Source: Sedimentimonas flavescens (GTDB taxonomy: Bacteria; Pseudomonadota; Alphaproteobacteria; Rhodobacterales; Rhodobacteraceae). Taken from it: a stretch of DNA of 64,000 bases. Shown here piece by piece: positions 1 through 9,000 of the stretch. Under the pieces are notes generated by a model. The model saw nothing but the letters and a program-made list of their open reading frames with translations. It was not told where the DNA came from and searched no databases. Position numbers and translations under genes: made by a program. The stretch covers positions 124,001-188,000 of the forward strand of contig NZ_JAHVAI010000001.1 of NCBI RefSeq assembly GCF_019264375.1, given 5' to 3'. The stretch's first letter is position 1; the number at the start of each line of letters is the position of its first letter.

Positions 1-1
1 G

Positions 2-133
2 GTCCGCACCCTTTCGGACGAGGTCCCCAGCATGGATGTCGGTCTGGCATGGTCGCGCGCAGAGCCCCTCAAACCGGTAGCCGAGGTCTTTCGAAGCTTC
101 ATGACCATGGCCACCGGAGGCGGGGGGGAATGA
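2..133 (+). CDS. LysR-type transcriptional regulator, C-terminal end (partial)
   Basis: Only the last 43 codons are present, since the gene begins left of the window. The frame ends DVGLAWSRAEPLKPVAEVF... and stops at 131-133. The pattern G-x-x-W-x(4-6)-P-x(8-10)-F is typical of the last strand and helix of the LysR effector-binding domain. It points towards bioY and is convergent with it. Nothing can be said about its regulon, and a link to biotin genes is not shown. Confidence 0.65.
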   Translation, partial: VRTLSDEVPSMDVGLAWSRAEPLKPVAEVFRSFMTMATGGGGE

Positions 134-150
134 GCCTGCGCCTGACAGGC

Positions 151-699
151 TCAGGACGTGCGAGAGAGAATGCTTCTGGGACGCACCCGCGCGAGTGAGG
201 TGGTCAACAGACCGGCGACGATAGCCTTGGCGACATCACCCGGAATGAAGGCTACGACCAGCACCGCGGCTTCGGTCAGGCTCTTTTGCAGCACGATGGA
301 CATGCCGACGATCCCGAAGGCGTAAAGCACGACAATGCCGCCTATGACGGATGCGATCATCGCGACCAGCGCCAACGGCGCGGCCCGCCATTTCTCGACG
401 ATCCAACCGGTCACGTAAGCCGCCGCGACCCAACCGACCAGGAACCCGGCGGTCGGCCCCACAAAGACGCCAAGCCCGCCGCGTCCGCCCGACAGCAGGG
501 GCAGCCCGAGCGCCACCAGCAACAGGAAAAGCAACACCGCCAGCGCCCCGCGCCGCGCCCCCAACACCGTTCCGCACAGCATGATCCCCAGGCTTTGCGC
601 CGTGATCGGAACGCCAAACCCCAAGGTGATCGTCGGTATCATACCCAACGCGGCAATCAGAGCCGCAAACAGTGCCACATGGGCGAGAGTTCTTTCCAT
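151..699 (-). CDS. bioY: Biotin transporter BioY (ECF S component)
   Basis: This 182-residue, very hydrophobic protein has about six membrane segments. It is the substrate-binding S component of a biotin ECF transporter. The BioY signature shows in the N-terminal half (LGFGVPITAQSLGIMLCGTVLG) and in the Gly-rich segment GPTAGFLVGW near residues 81-90. The start codon overlaps the stop of bioN as TGATG, so it is the last, translationally coupled gene of bioM-bioN-bioY. BioY alone can bind biotin, and the A and T components give high-affinity ATP-driven uptake. Length and order match the family. Confidence 0.93.
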   Translation of the reverse strand: MERTLAHVALFAALIAALGMIPTITLGFGVPITAQSLGIMLCGTVLGARRGALAVLLFLLLVALGLPLLSGGRGGLGVFVGPTAGFLVGWVAAAYVTGWIVEKWRAAPLALVAMIASVIGGIVVLYAFGIVGMSIVLQKSLTEAAVLVVAFIPGDVAKAIVAGLLTTSLARVRPRSILSRTS

Positions 700-1316
700 C
701 AGTCTTCCTCCTGAGGCGCCAAAAGCCCGCCGCGCGCGCGGAGCGCCTCGGCTACATATTCTGCATCATCGAGCGCCACGGCGACAAGCGGCAGAACGAT
801 CCGCCAATGCGCCCTGCGGTGGGAGCGCGCCGCCCAGCTTTGTGTCAACTCCCGCCCCTTCTGCGCCAGCACCGGGATCGTACGCACCACCAGCATCACG
901 CAGATCTCAAGCAGCCGAGGGTTCAACCCAAGCCGTGCGAAGGGCTTCGTGCAGGCACCGGCGACCTGCATGATGTCGCTCAGCCGGGTGGTCATCGTCA
1001 CAAGGTTCGCTGCGCCGACCACCGTAACCAGCCGTATTACGATGACCAGCCCCTGAAGGCTGTCCTCGATATAGATGTGCCAGGCCATGACCCCCAGAAC
1101 AAAGGGCCAGAGGATGATCAGCCGGCGCAACCCGACCGTGAAGAAGAGCCAGCCCGGCGCCGCGTACAGGCCCAACATCACGAGAAGCGCCGCACATTGC
1201 ACCCATAACTGTGCCGTCGAGGCCAGTCCCAGTGTCACCAGCGACAACAGCCCCAGCTTGAGGGCCGCTGGCCAGCCATGGGCCGCAACTCTAACCGGCG
1301 AGGTGAGAGATATCAT
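699..1316 (-). CDS. bioN: ECF transporter transmembrane (T) component BioN
   Basis: This 205-residue CbiQ/BioN-type membrane protein couples the ATPase BioM to BioY. Hydrophobic segments occupy residues about 15-80. Two coupling-helix motifs of the family are visible, one around residues 130-145 (ARLGLNPRLLEI) and one near 165-180 (SWAARSHRRAHW), both with the A-R-x-x signature. The start lies 26 nt inside bioM and the stop overlaps the bioY start, so translation of the three genes is tightly coupled. The identification rests on position and on the T-component motifs. Confidence 0.88.
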   Translation of the reverse strand: MISLTSPVRVAAHGWPAALKLGLLSLVTLGLASTAQLWVQCAALLVMLGLYAAPGWLFFTVGLRRLIILWPFVLGVMAWHIYIEDSLQGLVIVIRLVTVVGAANLVTMTTRLSDIMQVAGACTKPFARLGLNPRLLEICVMLVVRTIPVLAQKGRELTQSWAARSHRRAHWRIVLPLVAVALDDAEYVAEALRARGGLLAPQEED

Positions 1317-2055
1317 CGCCCTCTCCCTGCCGCGCCATCTCGTCTAGATAGCCCCCCAGAACCGCAGCCCCGTCGCCCAGGGCCGCGATGCGCCCCTTTT
1401 CAAGCCACAGGACCGTTTCATAACCTGCCAGATCCGCCGGGTCGTGCGAGACATGGATAACGGCCCCCTGAAACAACCCAAGATAGCGGGTCAGCTGGGC
1501 CTTTGTCGGAATGTCCAGCCCGGCGAAGGGTTCGTCCAGCAGCAGCGTTCGCGGCGCCATCGCGACGACCGACATCAGGCAGACAAGATGTTTTTGCCCT
1601 TGCGAAAGGGTCGACACGAAAACATCGGCCCAGTCAGATTTCCCGAACCGCGCAAGGGTCGCGCGCGCCTCGTCCTGCGCTGCGCGCTTGCTGCGCCCGA
1701 GTTGTCTCAGACCAAAAACGATCTCCTCCAGAACGGTCGGAAAGATGATCTGATGATCGGGGTTCTGAAACAGGATGCCGACCTCACGCAATGCCGCGCG
1801 ACGATCGGACAGGACATCGGTGCCATTCAAGCGGCACTGACCGGCGGAGGGGGCAACCAACCCCGCCACAAGCCGCAGCAGGGTCGACTTGCCCGAGCCG
1901 TTGCGCCCGACAATGCCTAAGCGCCGGAACGACAGATCCAGATTGATCCGCTCAAGAACAAGCCGCGCGTCAAGCTGAAGGCTCGCCTCAGTGATCTCCA
2001 GCCGCGCGGAAGAACGCGGCAGATCCCGGCCAGCGGTGCTTAGATCAGGCTTCAT
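1291..2055 (-). CDS. bioM: Biotin ECF transporter ATP-binding protein BioM
   Basis: This is a 254-residue ABC ATPase and the first gene of the biotin uptake operon. It has a Walker A motif GRNGSGKST, the Q-loop segment ILFQNPDHQ typical of ECF/Cbi ATPases, the signature LSQGQ, Walker B TLLLDEPFAGLD and the switch His in VSHDPADL. I chose the ATG at 2055 (MKPDLST), preceded by a GGGA-like site. An in-frame ATG at 2088 would add 11 residues with no obvious homology. No BioR-like operator was recognised upstream, so regulation is unknown. Confidence 0.9.
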   Translation of the reverse strand: MKPDLSTAGRDLPRSSARLEITEASLQLDARLVLERINLDLSFRRLGIVGRNGSGKSTLLRLVAGLVAPSAGQCRLNGTDVLSDRRAALREVGILFQNPDHQIIFPTVLEEIVFGLRQLGRSKRAAQDEARATLARFGKSDWADVFVSTLSQGQKHLVCLMSVVAMAPRTLLLDEPFAGLDIPTKAQLTRYLGLFQGAVIHVSHDPADLAGYETVLWLEKGRIAALGDGAAVLGGYLDEMARQGEGDDISHLAG

Positions 2056-2453
2056 CTCTGGTCCCGTTCCATAGGGCTCCCGCTCCATGACAGGCCAGAC
2101 TCCGTTTCCACATGGTCACCCCGTGACGAGGCATTGCTACAGAACTCCCCGCTTAGAAGGTTTCCTCTGTCGAGGCTAGGGTCTGCCCCAATTAATTGGC
2201 ATGCGGTCGTTTTGCCCTCAAGACTTACGCGCTTGAACGGATGCCTGAGAAATTGGCTTTCTGGCTGACTGACAAGCAGGTGGCGCGGCCTGTGCAGGAT
2301 CATCCGGCTTAGTCTGACGGGCTGCGGTGATCGGCAAAACGAAACACCAACGGGCCTACCGCCACCAATGCGTGACGCTGCCAGGAGCACCCTTCGGAAA
2401 AGAGTTGGGGGCCGCCAATGGCGACCCCCATGTTTTCCAGCTCAAGCGACACC
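2056..2453. other. Intergenic region between hyuA and bioM
   Basis: About 400 bases without a convincing gene. Next to hyuA it carries a strong hairpin (2407-2429). The middle has one AT-rich palindromic patch, AATTAATT at about 2190-2197, which may belong to the bioM promoter. An open frame spanning 2052-2390 has no recognisable domain and no ribosome-binding site and is not called. Confidence 0.5.
2407..2429 (-). terminator. Probable terminator of the hyuB-hyuA operon
   Basis: Perfect 5-bp G/C outer arms (GGGGG/CCCCC) plus an inner GCC-loop-GGC pairing form a stem-loop 25 bases after the hyuA stop. On the minus strand it is followed by AACTCTTTT, a weak T-rich tail. The position fits termination, but the tail is poor. 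Confidence 0.45.
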
Positions 2454-4577
2454 TTACGCGTCCTCGGTCACCGCATCGGCCAGAACGCGCGCGACATGGG
2501 CCTCATGCTGCGAGAGCAGATAGACGCCCGAGGCATCAAGCTCCGCCAGCCAGCCCGGCTCGATCACGATGGTGGTCGTGATCTCCTGAATGACGGCGGG
2601 GCCGGTGATGCGATCGCCCGCGCCCAGCAGCGCGCCGTCATAGACCGGTGTGTCATGCGCGATGCCCTCGGCATTGAAGATCATCTCGCGCGTGCCCTTG
2701 AGGGCCGCGTGCGCGCCCTTGCCCGGTGCGATCTCCATCCGGCCCGGCTTGTCCACGGCGCCGGTGATCGCGCTTTCGACGTTCACCACCTCGACCGCGC
2801 TTTGCGGCTCGGAGTATGTGTAAAGCTCTTCGTGGCGGGCGTGGAACGCGGCCTTGAGGCGTGCCAGCGCCGCCTCGGTGACCTCGAAGGGCTCGACATC
2901 GACAGTGCATTCATGGACCTGCCCGACGTAGCGCATATCAAGGCTGCGACGCACCGAGATGTTGTCATCGGTGAAGCCGTCGGACTTCAGATCCTCGGTG
3001 CCGCGCGATTCCAGCTGATTGAACAGCCCGTCAAGGCGCGCGGCCGCCTCGGCGCCCTCAAGACGCACCGGCGCGGGGGCCATGTAGTTGTATTTCACGT
3101 CCGAGATGATCTGGCCGAAGGCGCACAGCCCCGAGGCGAGCTTGGAAATCAGCACCTTACGGATGCCCATCTCACGCGCCAGCGCCGTGATATGCGCCGC
3201 CGTCGCCCCGCCCGCGCAGTTCAGCACGAAGTCGCGCGGGTCATAGCCACGCTCGACCGAGACGCGGCGGATGGCGTTGACCATGTTGTTGTTGACGATG
3301 GTGAACATGCCAAAGGCCGCTTTTTCGACGCTGATACCAAGCGGGTCGGCCAGATGCGTCTTGATCGCCTTGCGGGCCTTCTCGACGTTCAGCGGCAGGC
3401 GCCCGCCGACCAGACCATCGGGATTAAGATAGCCAAGGATCAGGTTCGCGTCGGTCGTCGTGGGTCGCTCGCCGCCCTGATCGTAGCAGGCCGGGCCGGG
3501 CTCGGAGCCCGCCGACTGCGGGCCCATCTGCATCAGGCCCATGCTGTCGATCCAGCCGATCGAGCCACCGCCAGCGCCAAGCGTTTCAACCTGGATCATC
3601 GGAATGCCGATGCGATAGCGCAGGAAGTCGATGTTCTTCGACACGTTGGCCCGTCCGTCGCGCGTCAGCGTGATGTCGAACGAGGTGCCGCCCATGTCCA
3701 CGGTGATGATGTCCTTCATCGCCCAGGGCTCGCCCAACCAGAGCGCGGCCTGCGGCGCCGAGGCCGGACCCGAGTTGATCGCATAGACCGACTGGTCGGT
3801 GACCACCTTGCCAAGGGCAAGACCGCCGTTCGATTGGAAGTAGCGCACCGGGTGACGCGCCCCGAGCGACTGGAAATAGGTGTCCACGGCCTCGACATAG
3901 CGTTGCAGGATCGGCGCAAGGTAGGCGTTCACGATGGCGGTCGAGGTGCGGGTGTATTCGCGCACCTGCGGGTAAAGCTGGCTGCCGATGGTCAGGCGCA
4001 CATCGGGCATCATCTCGCGCACGATCTCGCCGGCGCGCAACTCGTGCTCGGGGTGCAGGACCGACCAGACGAAGGAGATCGAGACCGACTCGACGCCCTC
4101 GCGCAGGAAATGGCGGCAGGCCTCGCGCACCTCTTCCTCGTTCAGGGCGGTGTGCACGGTGCCGTTCGAGAGTACGCGCTCGGACACGCCGCGGCGCAGG
4201 TAGCGCGGCACCAGCATGGTCGCGGGCGGATATTCCGGGTCGTAGCGGTAGCCGTCTTCCTTGTGACCCAGACGTATCTCGATGCTGTCCTCGTGACCTT
4301 TCGTGGCGATCAGGCCGGTCTTGGCGCCGTTATGGGTGATCAGCGCATTCAGGCCCACGGTGGTGCCGTTGATGCACAGATCCGAGTTCGACACGATGGT
4401 CTCGGGCGACAGGCCCGTTTCTTCCTCGATCAGCTTCAGGCCATTGCGGATGGCCATCGTCGGGTCGGTCGGGGTCGAGAGCACCTTGAAGATGCGCACA
4501 CCGCCCTTGCGATCGGCCAGGATGAAGTCGGTGAAGGTGCCGCCGGCGTCGATGCCAAGACGATACTGGTTCTGCAT
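2454..4577 (-). CDS. hyuA: Hydantoinase/oxoprolinase family protein, HyuA-type (ATP-dependent) subunit
   Basis: This 707-residue protein belongs to the family of N-methylhydantoinase A, 5-oxoprolinase A, caprolactamase A and the acetone carboxylase beta subunit. The actin-like nucleotide-binding motifs are clear: DAGGTFTDF near residue 11 and MGGTSFDI near 285. The glycine-rich ETLGAGGGSIGWID and NCAGGA motifs follow. It would phosphorylate an amide, lactam or carboxylate substrate using ATP, together with the B subunit encoded just upstream. The ATG at 4577 is chosen because AGGAG lies 6-7 bases before it. No small third subunit of the acetone carboxylase type follows, so an ATP-dependent lactamase/hydantoinase is more likely than a carboxylase. 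The substrate is unknown. Confidence 0.85.
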   Translation of the reverse strand: MQNQYRLGIDAGGTFTDFILADRKGGVRIFKVLSTPTDPTMAIRNGLKLIEEETGLSPETIVSNSDLCINGTTVGLNALITHNGAKTGLIATKGHEDSIEIRLGHKEDGYRYDPEYPPATMLVPRYLRRGVSERVLSNGTVHTALNEEEVREACRHFLREGVESVSISFVWSVLHPEHELRAGEIVREMMPDVRLTIGSQLYPQVREYTRTSTAIVNAYLAPILQRYVEAVDTYFQSLGARHPVRYFQSNGGLALGKVVTDQSVYAINSGPASAPQAALWLGEPWAMKDIITVDMGGTSFDITLTRDGRANVSKNIDFLRYRIGIPMIQVETLGAGGGSIGWIDSMGLMQMGPQSAGSEPGPACYDQGGERPTTTDANLILGYLNPDGLVGGRLPLNVEKARKAIKTHLADPLGISVEKAAFGMFTIVNNNMVNAIRRVSVERGYDPRDFVLNCAGGATAAHITALAREMGIRKVLISKLASGLCAFGQIISDVKYNYMAPAPVRLEGAEAAARLDGLFNQLESRGTEDLKSDGFTDDNISVRRSLDMRYVGQVHECTVDVEPFEVTEAALARLKAAFHARHEELYTYSEPQSAVEVVNVESAITGAVDKPGRMEIAPGKGAHAALKGTREMIFNAEGIAHDTPVYDGALLGAGDRITGPAVIQEITTTIVIEPGWLAELDASGVYLLSQHEAHVARVLADAVTEDA

Positions 4578-4662
4578 GGGTTGCTCCTTTCGGATGTCCG
4601 GGGTCATTCGGGGGGCGTCGCACCTCCCCGGAAAGCCCGGTGATTTCAGTCAGATGAACGGA

Positions 4663-6411
4663 TCACGCGGCGCGCAGCTTGGCCGTCGCCTCGGCATCGA
4701 CGCTCAGCGTCTCGCGGTCGGTGATGACGACGCCATAGTCCTGCCGGGCGCCTTCGAGGCTGACGAGACCGTTGCGCACGTCCTCGACCACCTTCTGAAT
4801 GTCACGCTCGAAGGGGTTGCCGTAGCCGCCGCCGCCGGGGTTCTTGTTGGCCGCGCGTTCGCCGGGCTGGATCGTCTCGATGACGTTCTCGGTGATGATC
4901 TGCGTCTCGCCGTTGCGGGTGACCTCAAGTCGCCCGACCTTGGGCTGCACCATCGCCGATTTCGCCCCGGCCGCGCCCATCGCGGGAATGCGGCGGCCCT
5001 CGCCAAAGGTGATCAGGGTCATCGGGCTGTCGAGGGGCTCGACTTCCCAGCAGGTGCCCGAGCCGCCCCGGTTCTTGCCCGCCCCGCCCGAGTCCTCCAT
5101 CAGCGAGTAGCGATGGATGATGATCGGGTAGCTGTGTTCCAGCATCTCGATATCGCCCGAGGTCAGCGCGCCGAAGCAGCACTCGGGCCCGCAAGCGTGC
5201 CAGCCATCCTGGCTGGCCGTGGCCCCTGCCCCCGAGATGATCGAGGCCAGAACCATGGTCACATATTCCTCGTCATGCCGCTTGTCCCAGCCCGCGATGT
5301 TGCAGCCATTGGCATGACCCCAGCTGGCCGAGACCTTGGCGGGCGCGGCCTGTTCGAAGGCAAGGCGCACGGCATCGGTCAGGGTCTCCATCGGCGTCGT
5401 GGTGCAGTTCATGTGCGGGGCGGGCGACTTGGCGTTGCACAGCGTGCCCTTCGGCCCCATGTCGGTGCTGACGCAGCGGTATAGCCCCTCGTTATAGGGC
5501 GGCGGCAGCTGCGCGAACATCATCAGCCCGAGATAGACGCCCGAGTGGCTGTTCCCCTCATAGCTGTTGATGAAATAGGGGATCTGCGGCGGGCTCGCGA
5601 TTTCGATATGGCAGCTGTCGCCGGTGATGGTGACGGTTGCCTTGATCTCGAAATCGCCAAAGCCGTGGCCCGCGTCTTCAAGGATCGCCGTGCCGGAATA
5701 GGTGCCGTCGGGCACCTCCGAGATCAGCTTGCGCATATGCGCCTCGGCCATGTCGAGCAACTCGGCGATGCAGTCCTGCACAACGTCCTTGCCGTATTTG
5801 TCCATCAGCCCCTTGAGGTTGCGCGCCCCCACCTGACAGGCGCCGATCAGCGCGTTGAAATCGCCCTCCTGGTCGCGGCGGGCGCGCATGTTGGTCAGCA
5901 GCAGGTTCATCACGTCATGGCGCGGCTTGCCCTTGTCCCACAGCTTCACCGGCGGAATGCGCAGACCTTCGGCGAAAATCTCGGTCGCATTGGGGTTGTA
6001 GCCTGCCGGCACCGGGCCGCCGATATCGGTCAGGTGGCCCTTGCAGACGGTCCAGAACACCAGTTCGCCTTCGTAGAAGACGGGCATATACATGCAGGTG
6101 TCGATGATATGGCTGCCGCCATAGGCCGGATCGTTGTGCAGGATCAGGTCGCCCTCGTTGATCTCGCCATCGAAGAACTTGGCCACCGATTTCATCGCCG
6201 GGATCAGCGAGCCGAGGTGGATCGGAATGTCCTGCCCTTGCAGGATCATCTCGGGCGTGTGGTTGAACAGCGCCGTCGAATAGTCATGCGCCAGGTTGAA
6301 CACCGACGAGCGCGCCGTCTGCTCAAGGGTCAGCGTCATTTCGCGCTGCGTGGTTTCCAGCACGCCCCGCACCACCGAAAGGGTGATCGGGTCCACATTA
6401 CGTTTAGGCAT
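4663..6411 (-). CDS. hyuB: Hydantoinase B/oxoprolinase family protein, HyuB-type subunit
   Basis: This 582-residue protein is the partner of HyuA. It shows the family motifs NDPAYGGSHIIDT (about residues 93-105, metal-site region), KGHLTDIGG (about 125-133) and the C-terminal NPGGGGYGNPFERD. The length matches HyuB/caprolactamase B (about 580-590), not acetone carboxylase alpha (about 770). The start is set by GGGGAG, which sits 7 bases before the ATG at 6411. An ATG two codons upstream would leave almost no spacing. It is the first gene of the operon, followed by hyuA after 85 bases, so B precedes A. It faces an araC-type gene. Confidence 0.86.
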   Translation of the reverse strand: MPKRNVDPITLSVVRGVLETTQREMTLTLEQTARSSVFNLAHDYSTALFNHTPEMILQGQDIPIHLGSLIPAMKSVAKFFDGEINEGDLILHNDPAYGGSHIIDTCMYMPVFYEGELVFWTVCKGHLTDIGGPVPAGYNPNATEIFAEGLRIPPVKLWDKGKPRHDVMNLLLTNMRARRDQEGDFNALIGACQVGARNLKGLMDKYGKDVVQDCIAELLDMAEAHMRKLISEVPDGTYSGTAILEDAGHGFGDFEIKATVTITGDSCHIEIASPPQIPYFINSYEGNSHSGVYLGLMMFAQLPPPYNEGLYRCVSTDMGPKGTLCNAKSPAPHMNCTTTPMETLTDAVRLAFEQAAPAKVSASWGHANGCNIAGWDKRHDEEYVTMVLASIISGAGATASQDGWHACGPECCFGALTSGDIEMLEHSYPIIIHRYSLMEDSGGAGKNRGGSGTCWEVEPLDSPMTLITFGEGRRIPAMGAAGAKSAMVQPKVGRLEVTRNGETQIITENVIETIQPGERAANKNPGGGGYGNPFERDIQKVVEDVRNGLVSLEGARQDYGVVITDRETLSVDAEATAKLRAA

Positions 6412-6720
6412 TTGCATTCTCCCCGTTTGGGAAGCCGCCACGACGACAGGGGCGCCAAAACGGCGCTGTCGTTAGTCTCCCTGTTCACCGGGCCGCTTTC
6501 CGGCCTCTCAACATGACGATCAGCTTGCGGGGAAACCGCGCCGCGATCTTGCAGCGCCGTGCGGGATGATTTGCAATTCCGCGCAGTCGATCAGGCCGAT
6601 TTGCCCCTGCGCGCATGAAACCTTGGCAATCCGCGCACTGGGGCAAATCCGTCACGCAATTTTCTTGATATGCTGGGTGCCCAGGGCTAGCGATTCTACA
6701 GGCGCTGAGGGAGAAAGCGC
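6412..6720. promoter_or_regulatory. hyuB/araC divergent control region with repeated half-sites
   Basis: This 309-base divergent intergenic region contains two near-identical direct elements. GCAATTCCGCGCAGT is at 6573-6587 and GCAATCCGCGCACT is at 6626-6639. A perfect 10-bp inverted pair, GATTTGCCCC (6598-6607) and GGGGCAAATC (6640-6649), interleaves with them. AraC-family regulators commonly bind such direct repeats. The sites lie about 70-150 bp before the araC start and about 160-240 bp before hyuB, so control of both genes is plausible but inferred. Confidence 0.5.
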
Positions 6721-7671
6721 ATGGAACTGACGGCACATAGCACGGCCAGGATTGAACCGGCCCAACGATCCGCGCATTGGAACCGCGTGATCGCAGAAAC
6801 CTATTTTCCTCTGCATCTGACCTTTCGCGATGCCGGTTCCTTCAGCGGGCTGCTGGAAAAGCGGCAGATGGGCAATGTATCCCTGTCGCGTCTGGTGACC
6901 GAGCCGCTGCAATATGAACGCCGCCCCAATCACATCTCTTACGCCCATGACGAGGAATATCTGATCACCGTGCCGCGCCTCAGCCCGGTCGAATTCCGCC
7001 AGCTTGGCCGCGAGGTGCGCTGCGATCCGGGCGGCTTCATCCTTGAACGCGGGGACGAACCCTATCGCTTTTCCTACGGCGCGCCGAACGAACTCGCCGT
7101 GCTCAAGATCTCCAAGCGCGCCCTGTCGGAGAAGCTGCGCGACCCGGACCGGCTTTGCGCGCGGGTCATCGATGCCAGCAAGGGGCTTCCGGCGCTTTTC
7201 ACGCAGATGATGGCGCAGTTGCAGGCTCTGCCAGCGACCGAGGCGCGAGCCGCAGATATCCTCGGGCGTCAGTTGATCGAGGTGCTGGCGCTTGCGCTTG
7301 ACGATCAGATTGACCGCGACGAAGGCGTGCGCAGCGCCGTCCGCGCGGGCCACCTGCGCCGCGCCGAGCAGATCATCCGTCAGAACCTTTCGGATCCGAA
7401 CCTTGCGCCCGATCTGGTGGCCGATGCCTGCGGGATCTCGAAGCGCTACCTGCACGAGCTGTTCAGCGACACCAACAAGACCGTCTCGCAATTCATCCGG
7501 GATGAGCGCCTGATCGCGGCGCGCGACATGATCGGCTCCTCGCTGCACCTTCCGATGGCCGAGATCGCCTATCGCTTCGGTTTCTCCGATCAGGCGCAGT
7601 TTTCGCGGCTGTTCCGGGCAATGTTCGGACAGACCCCCTCGGAATGGCGCCGCAACGCGCGCAAGGCCTGA
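6721..7671 (+). CDS. AraC family transcriptional regulator
   Basis: This 316-residue protein has an N-terminal AraC-binding-like sensing domain (about residues 15-190) and a C-terminal AraC/XylS double helix-turn-helix (about 210-312). The second HTH carries the conserved sequence IAYRFGFSDQAQFSRLFRAMFG and the terminal TPSEWRR. It is divergent from hyuB, with repeated half-sites between them, so it probably controls hyuBA and possibly itself. The inducer is unknown, and a product or substrate of HyuAB is the natural guess. Confidence 0.85.
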   Translation: MELTAHSTARIEPAQRSAHWNRVIAETYFPLHLTFRDAGSFSGLLEKRQMGNVSLSRLVTEPLQYERRPNHISYAHDEEYLITVPRLSPVEFRQLGREVRCDPGGFILERGDEPYRFSYGAPNELAVLKISKRALSEKLRDPDRLCARVIDASKGLPALFTQMMAQLQALPATEARAADILGRQLIEVLALALDDQIDRDEGVRSAVRAGHLRRAEQIIRQNLSDPNLAPDLVADACGISKRYLHELFSDTNKTVSQFIRDERLIAARDMIGSSLHLPMAEIAYRFGFSDQAQFSRLFRAMFGQTPSEWRRNARKA

Positions 7672-7911
7672 GGCGCGCCCCATTCGCAGCGATGGGAGAT
7701 CACGCAGGCTTCCGCGCGAACGGAGGGGCGCTGAACGGTGACTGTGGTTTCCTCGACCTTATCAGGCGCAGGCGCGAGTTTGTGGCGCTGCGCCCACTGG
7801 ATGGGCAGAGCTTTGTGCGCCGAGGCCTCCGGCCCGTGGTGTGAAATGGCGCGGAGACGCGCAACCGGGGGTACGTGACCTCGCCAGACAAAAGCGGCCT
7901 AAGCCCCTTTG

Positions 7912-8982
7912 TCAGCCAAGCGCGACGAGATGGTTATCCCAGGAGACACGCGCACTCGACAGCGGCTCCAGCCGTCCGTCGATGACCCGCGCCACAAGGC
8001 CCTGCCCGTCGGTCGCGACAAATCCCCCCTCGGCGCAGGGGCCGAGCCCGCAAACATCCGCCCGCGCCAGCGACCAGAGCGGCGCGCCCGTGGCCGAGAA
8101 CGCCTGAATCCGCCCGCCTTTGGGCGAGGTGATCGCCACCTGCTGGCCATCCTGCGTATAGGCGACGGAACCGGCATAGCCCTTCATCGCGAACATCTCT
8201 GCCTCAACCGGCTCGGCCAGAGTCACATCCCCGCCCCGACGGTGCAGCCCCAGCAGCGGCACCGGCTCGGCCAGATCGCCCTGCCATTGCATCGCAAAGG
8301 CCACCTGCCCGTCCGAGCGCAGCGCGAGATGGCGGATCGAGTTCTGCCAAAGCTCGGGCAGGTCCACGACCTCAAGCACCGTGCCCTCGGGGCTCAGGTA
8401 GCTCAGGTTCGGGCGCATCGTGTCGAGGTTCAGCGGCGTGCGGTCCGACGGGTCGGTCTGGATGCCGCCATTGGCGACCACCAGATCGTCCGAACCCGGC
8501 AGGCGGCGGATCTCATGCGGGCCGATCCCGTTCGAGGCGAACTCTCCGATCCTTTGATAACCGCGCGCGGCGTCCCACATGCCGATCCGCCCCTCCGAGC
8601 CTTCGGCCACCACTTCCGAGGTATAAAGCGTCGCGCCATCAGCCGAATAGGCACCGTGGCCGTTGAACTGGCGTCCCTCGGGCGGGGTCAGGCGCGCGGT
8701 CGTGGCGCCGGAAGCGCAGTCGATCACCAGCGCGAAAGTGCCCGGACGCCGCGCGAAGGCCACAGCCTCGGGGCGCGTCGGATGCGCCGTCGCCGCATGG
8801 CCGCGCGATGGCAGGGGCAGCGAAAAAAGCCGCTCACCCGCCCGCGAAATCCCGCTGAGCGAATAGTCCCCGCTGACCTCTTTCGCTGCGGCCAGATAGG
8901 CCGGGCTGCCCGCATCGGCCCAGCTTGCACGCGGCAGCGCCGCCGCAGCGGCAAACGAGGCGAGGAAAGCACGGCGTTTCAT
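7912..8982 (-). CDS. DUF1513 periplasmic protein (imelysin-associated beta-propeller)
   Basis: This 356-residue protein starts with a Tat-type signal (KRRAFLASF followed by an Ala-rich segment and a likely cut after SWA). The body is rich in short beta repeats and fits the DUF1513 family, a seven-bladed-propeller-like protein. It lies 18 bases after the imelysin gene. In many proteobacteria DUF1513 ends an operon of imelysin-like proteins and a DUF1111 di-heme oxidoreductase thought to act in periplasmic iron handling. The biochemical activity is not established. Here the operon seems reduced. Confidence 0.75.
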   Translation of the reverse strand: MKRRAFLASFAAAAALPRASWADAGSPAYLAAAKEVSGDYSLSGISRAGERLFSLPLPSRGHAATAHPTRPEAVAFARRPGTFALVIDCASGATTARLTPPEGRQFNGHGAYSADGATLYTSEVVAEGSEGRIGMWDAARGYQRIGEFASNGIGPHEIRRLPGSDDLVVANGGIQTDPSDRTPLNLDTMRPNLSYLSPEGTVLEVVDLPELWQNSIRHLALRSDGQVAFAMQWQGDLAEPVPLLGLHRRGGDVTLAEPVEAEMFAMKGYAGSVAYTQDGQQVAITSPKGGRIQAFSATGAPLWSLARADVCGLGPCAEGGFVATDGQGLVARVIDGRLEPLSSARVSWDNHLVALG

Positions 8983-9000
8983 TGGGGTAGTCCTTTGTTG

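Noticed and set aside
2052-2390. 112-codon frame upstream of bioM
   Set aside because: No ribosome-binding site, unusual composition for this genome, no family.
2418-4643. 741-codon frame on the plus strand over hyuA
   Set aside because: It is an antisense shadow with Arg/His/Ala-rich low-complexity composition. hyuA on the other strand has all family motifs.
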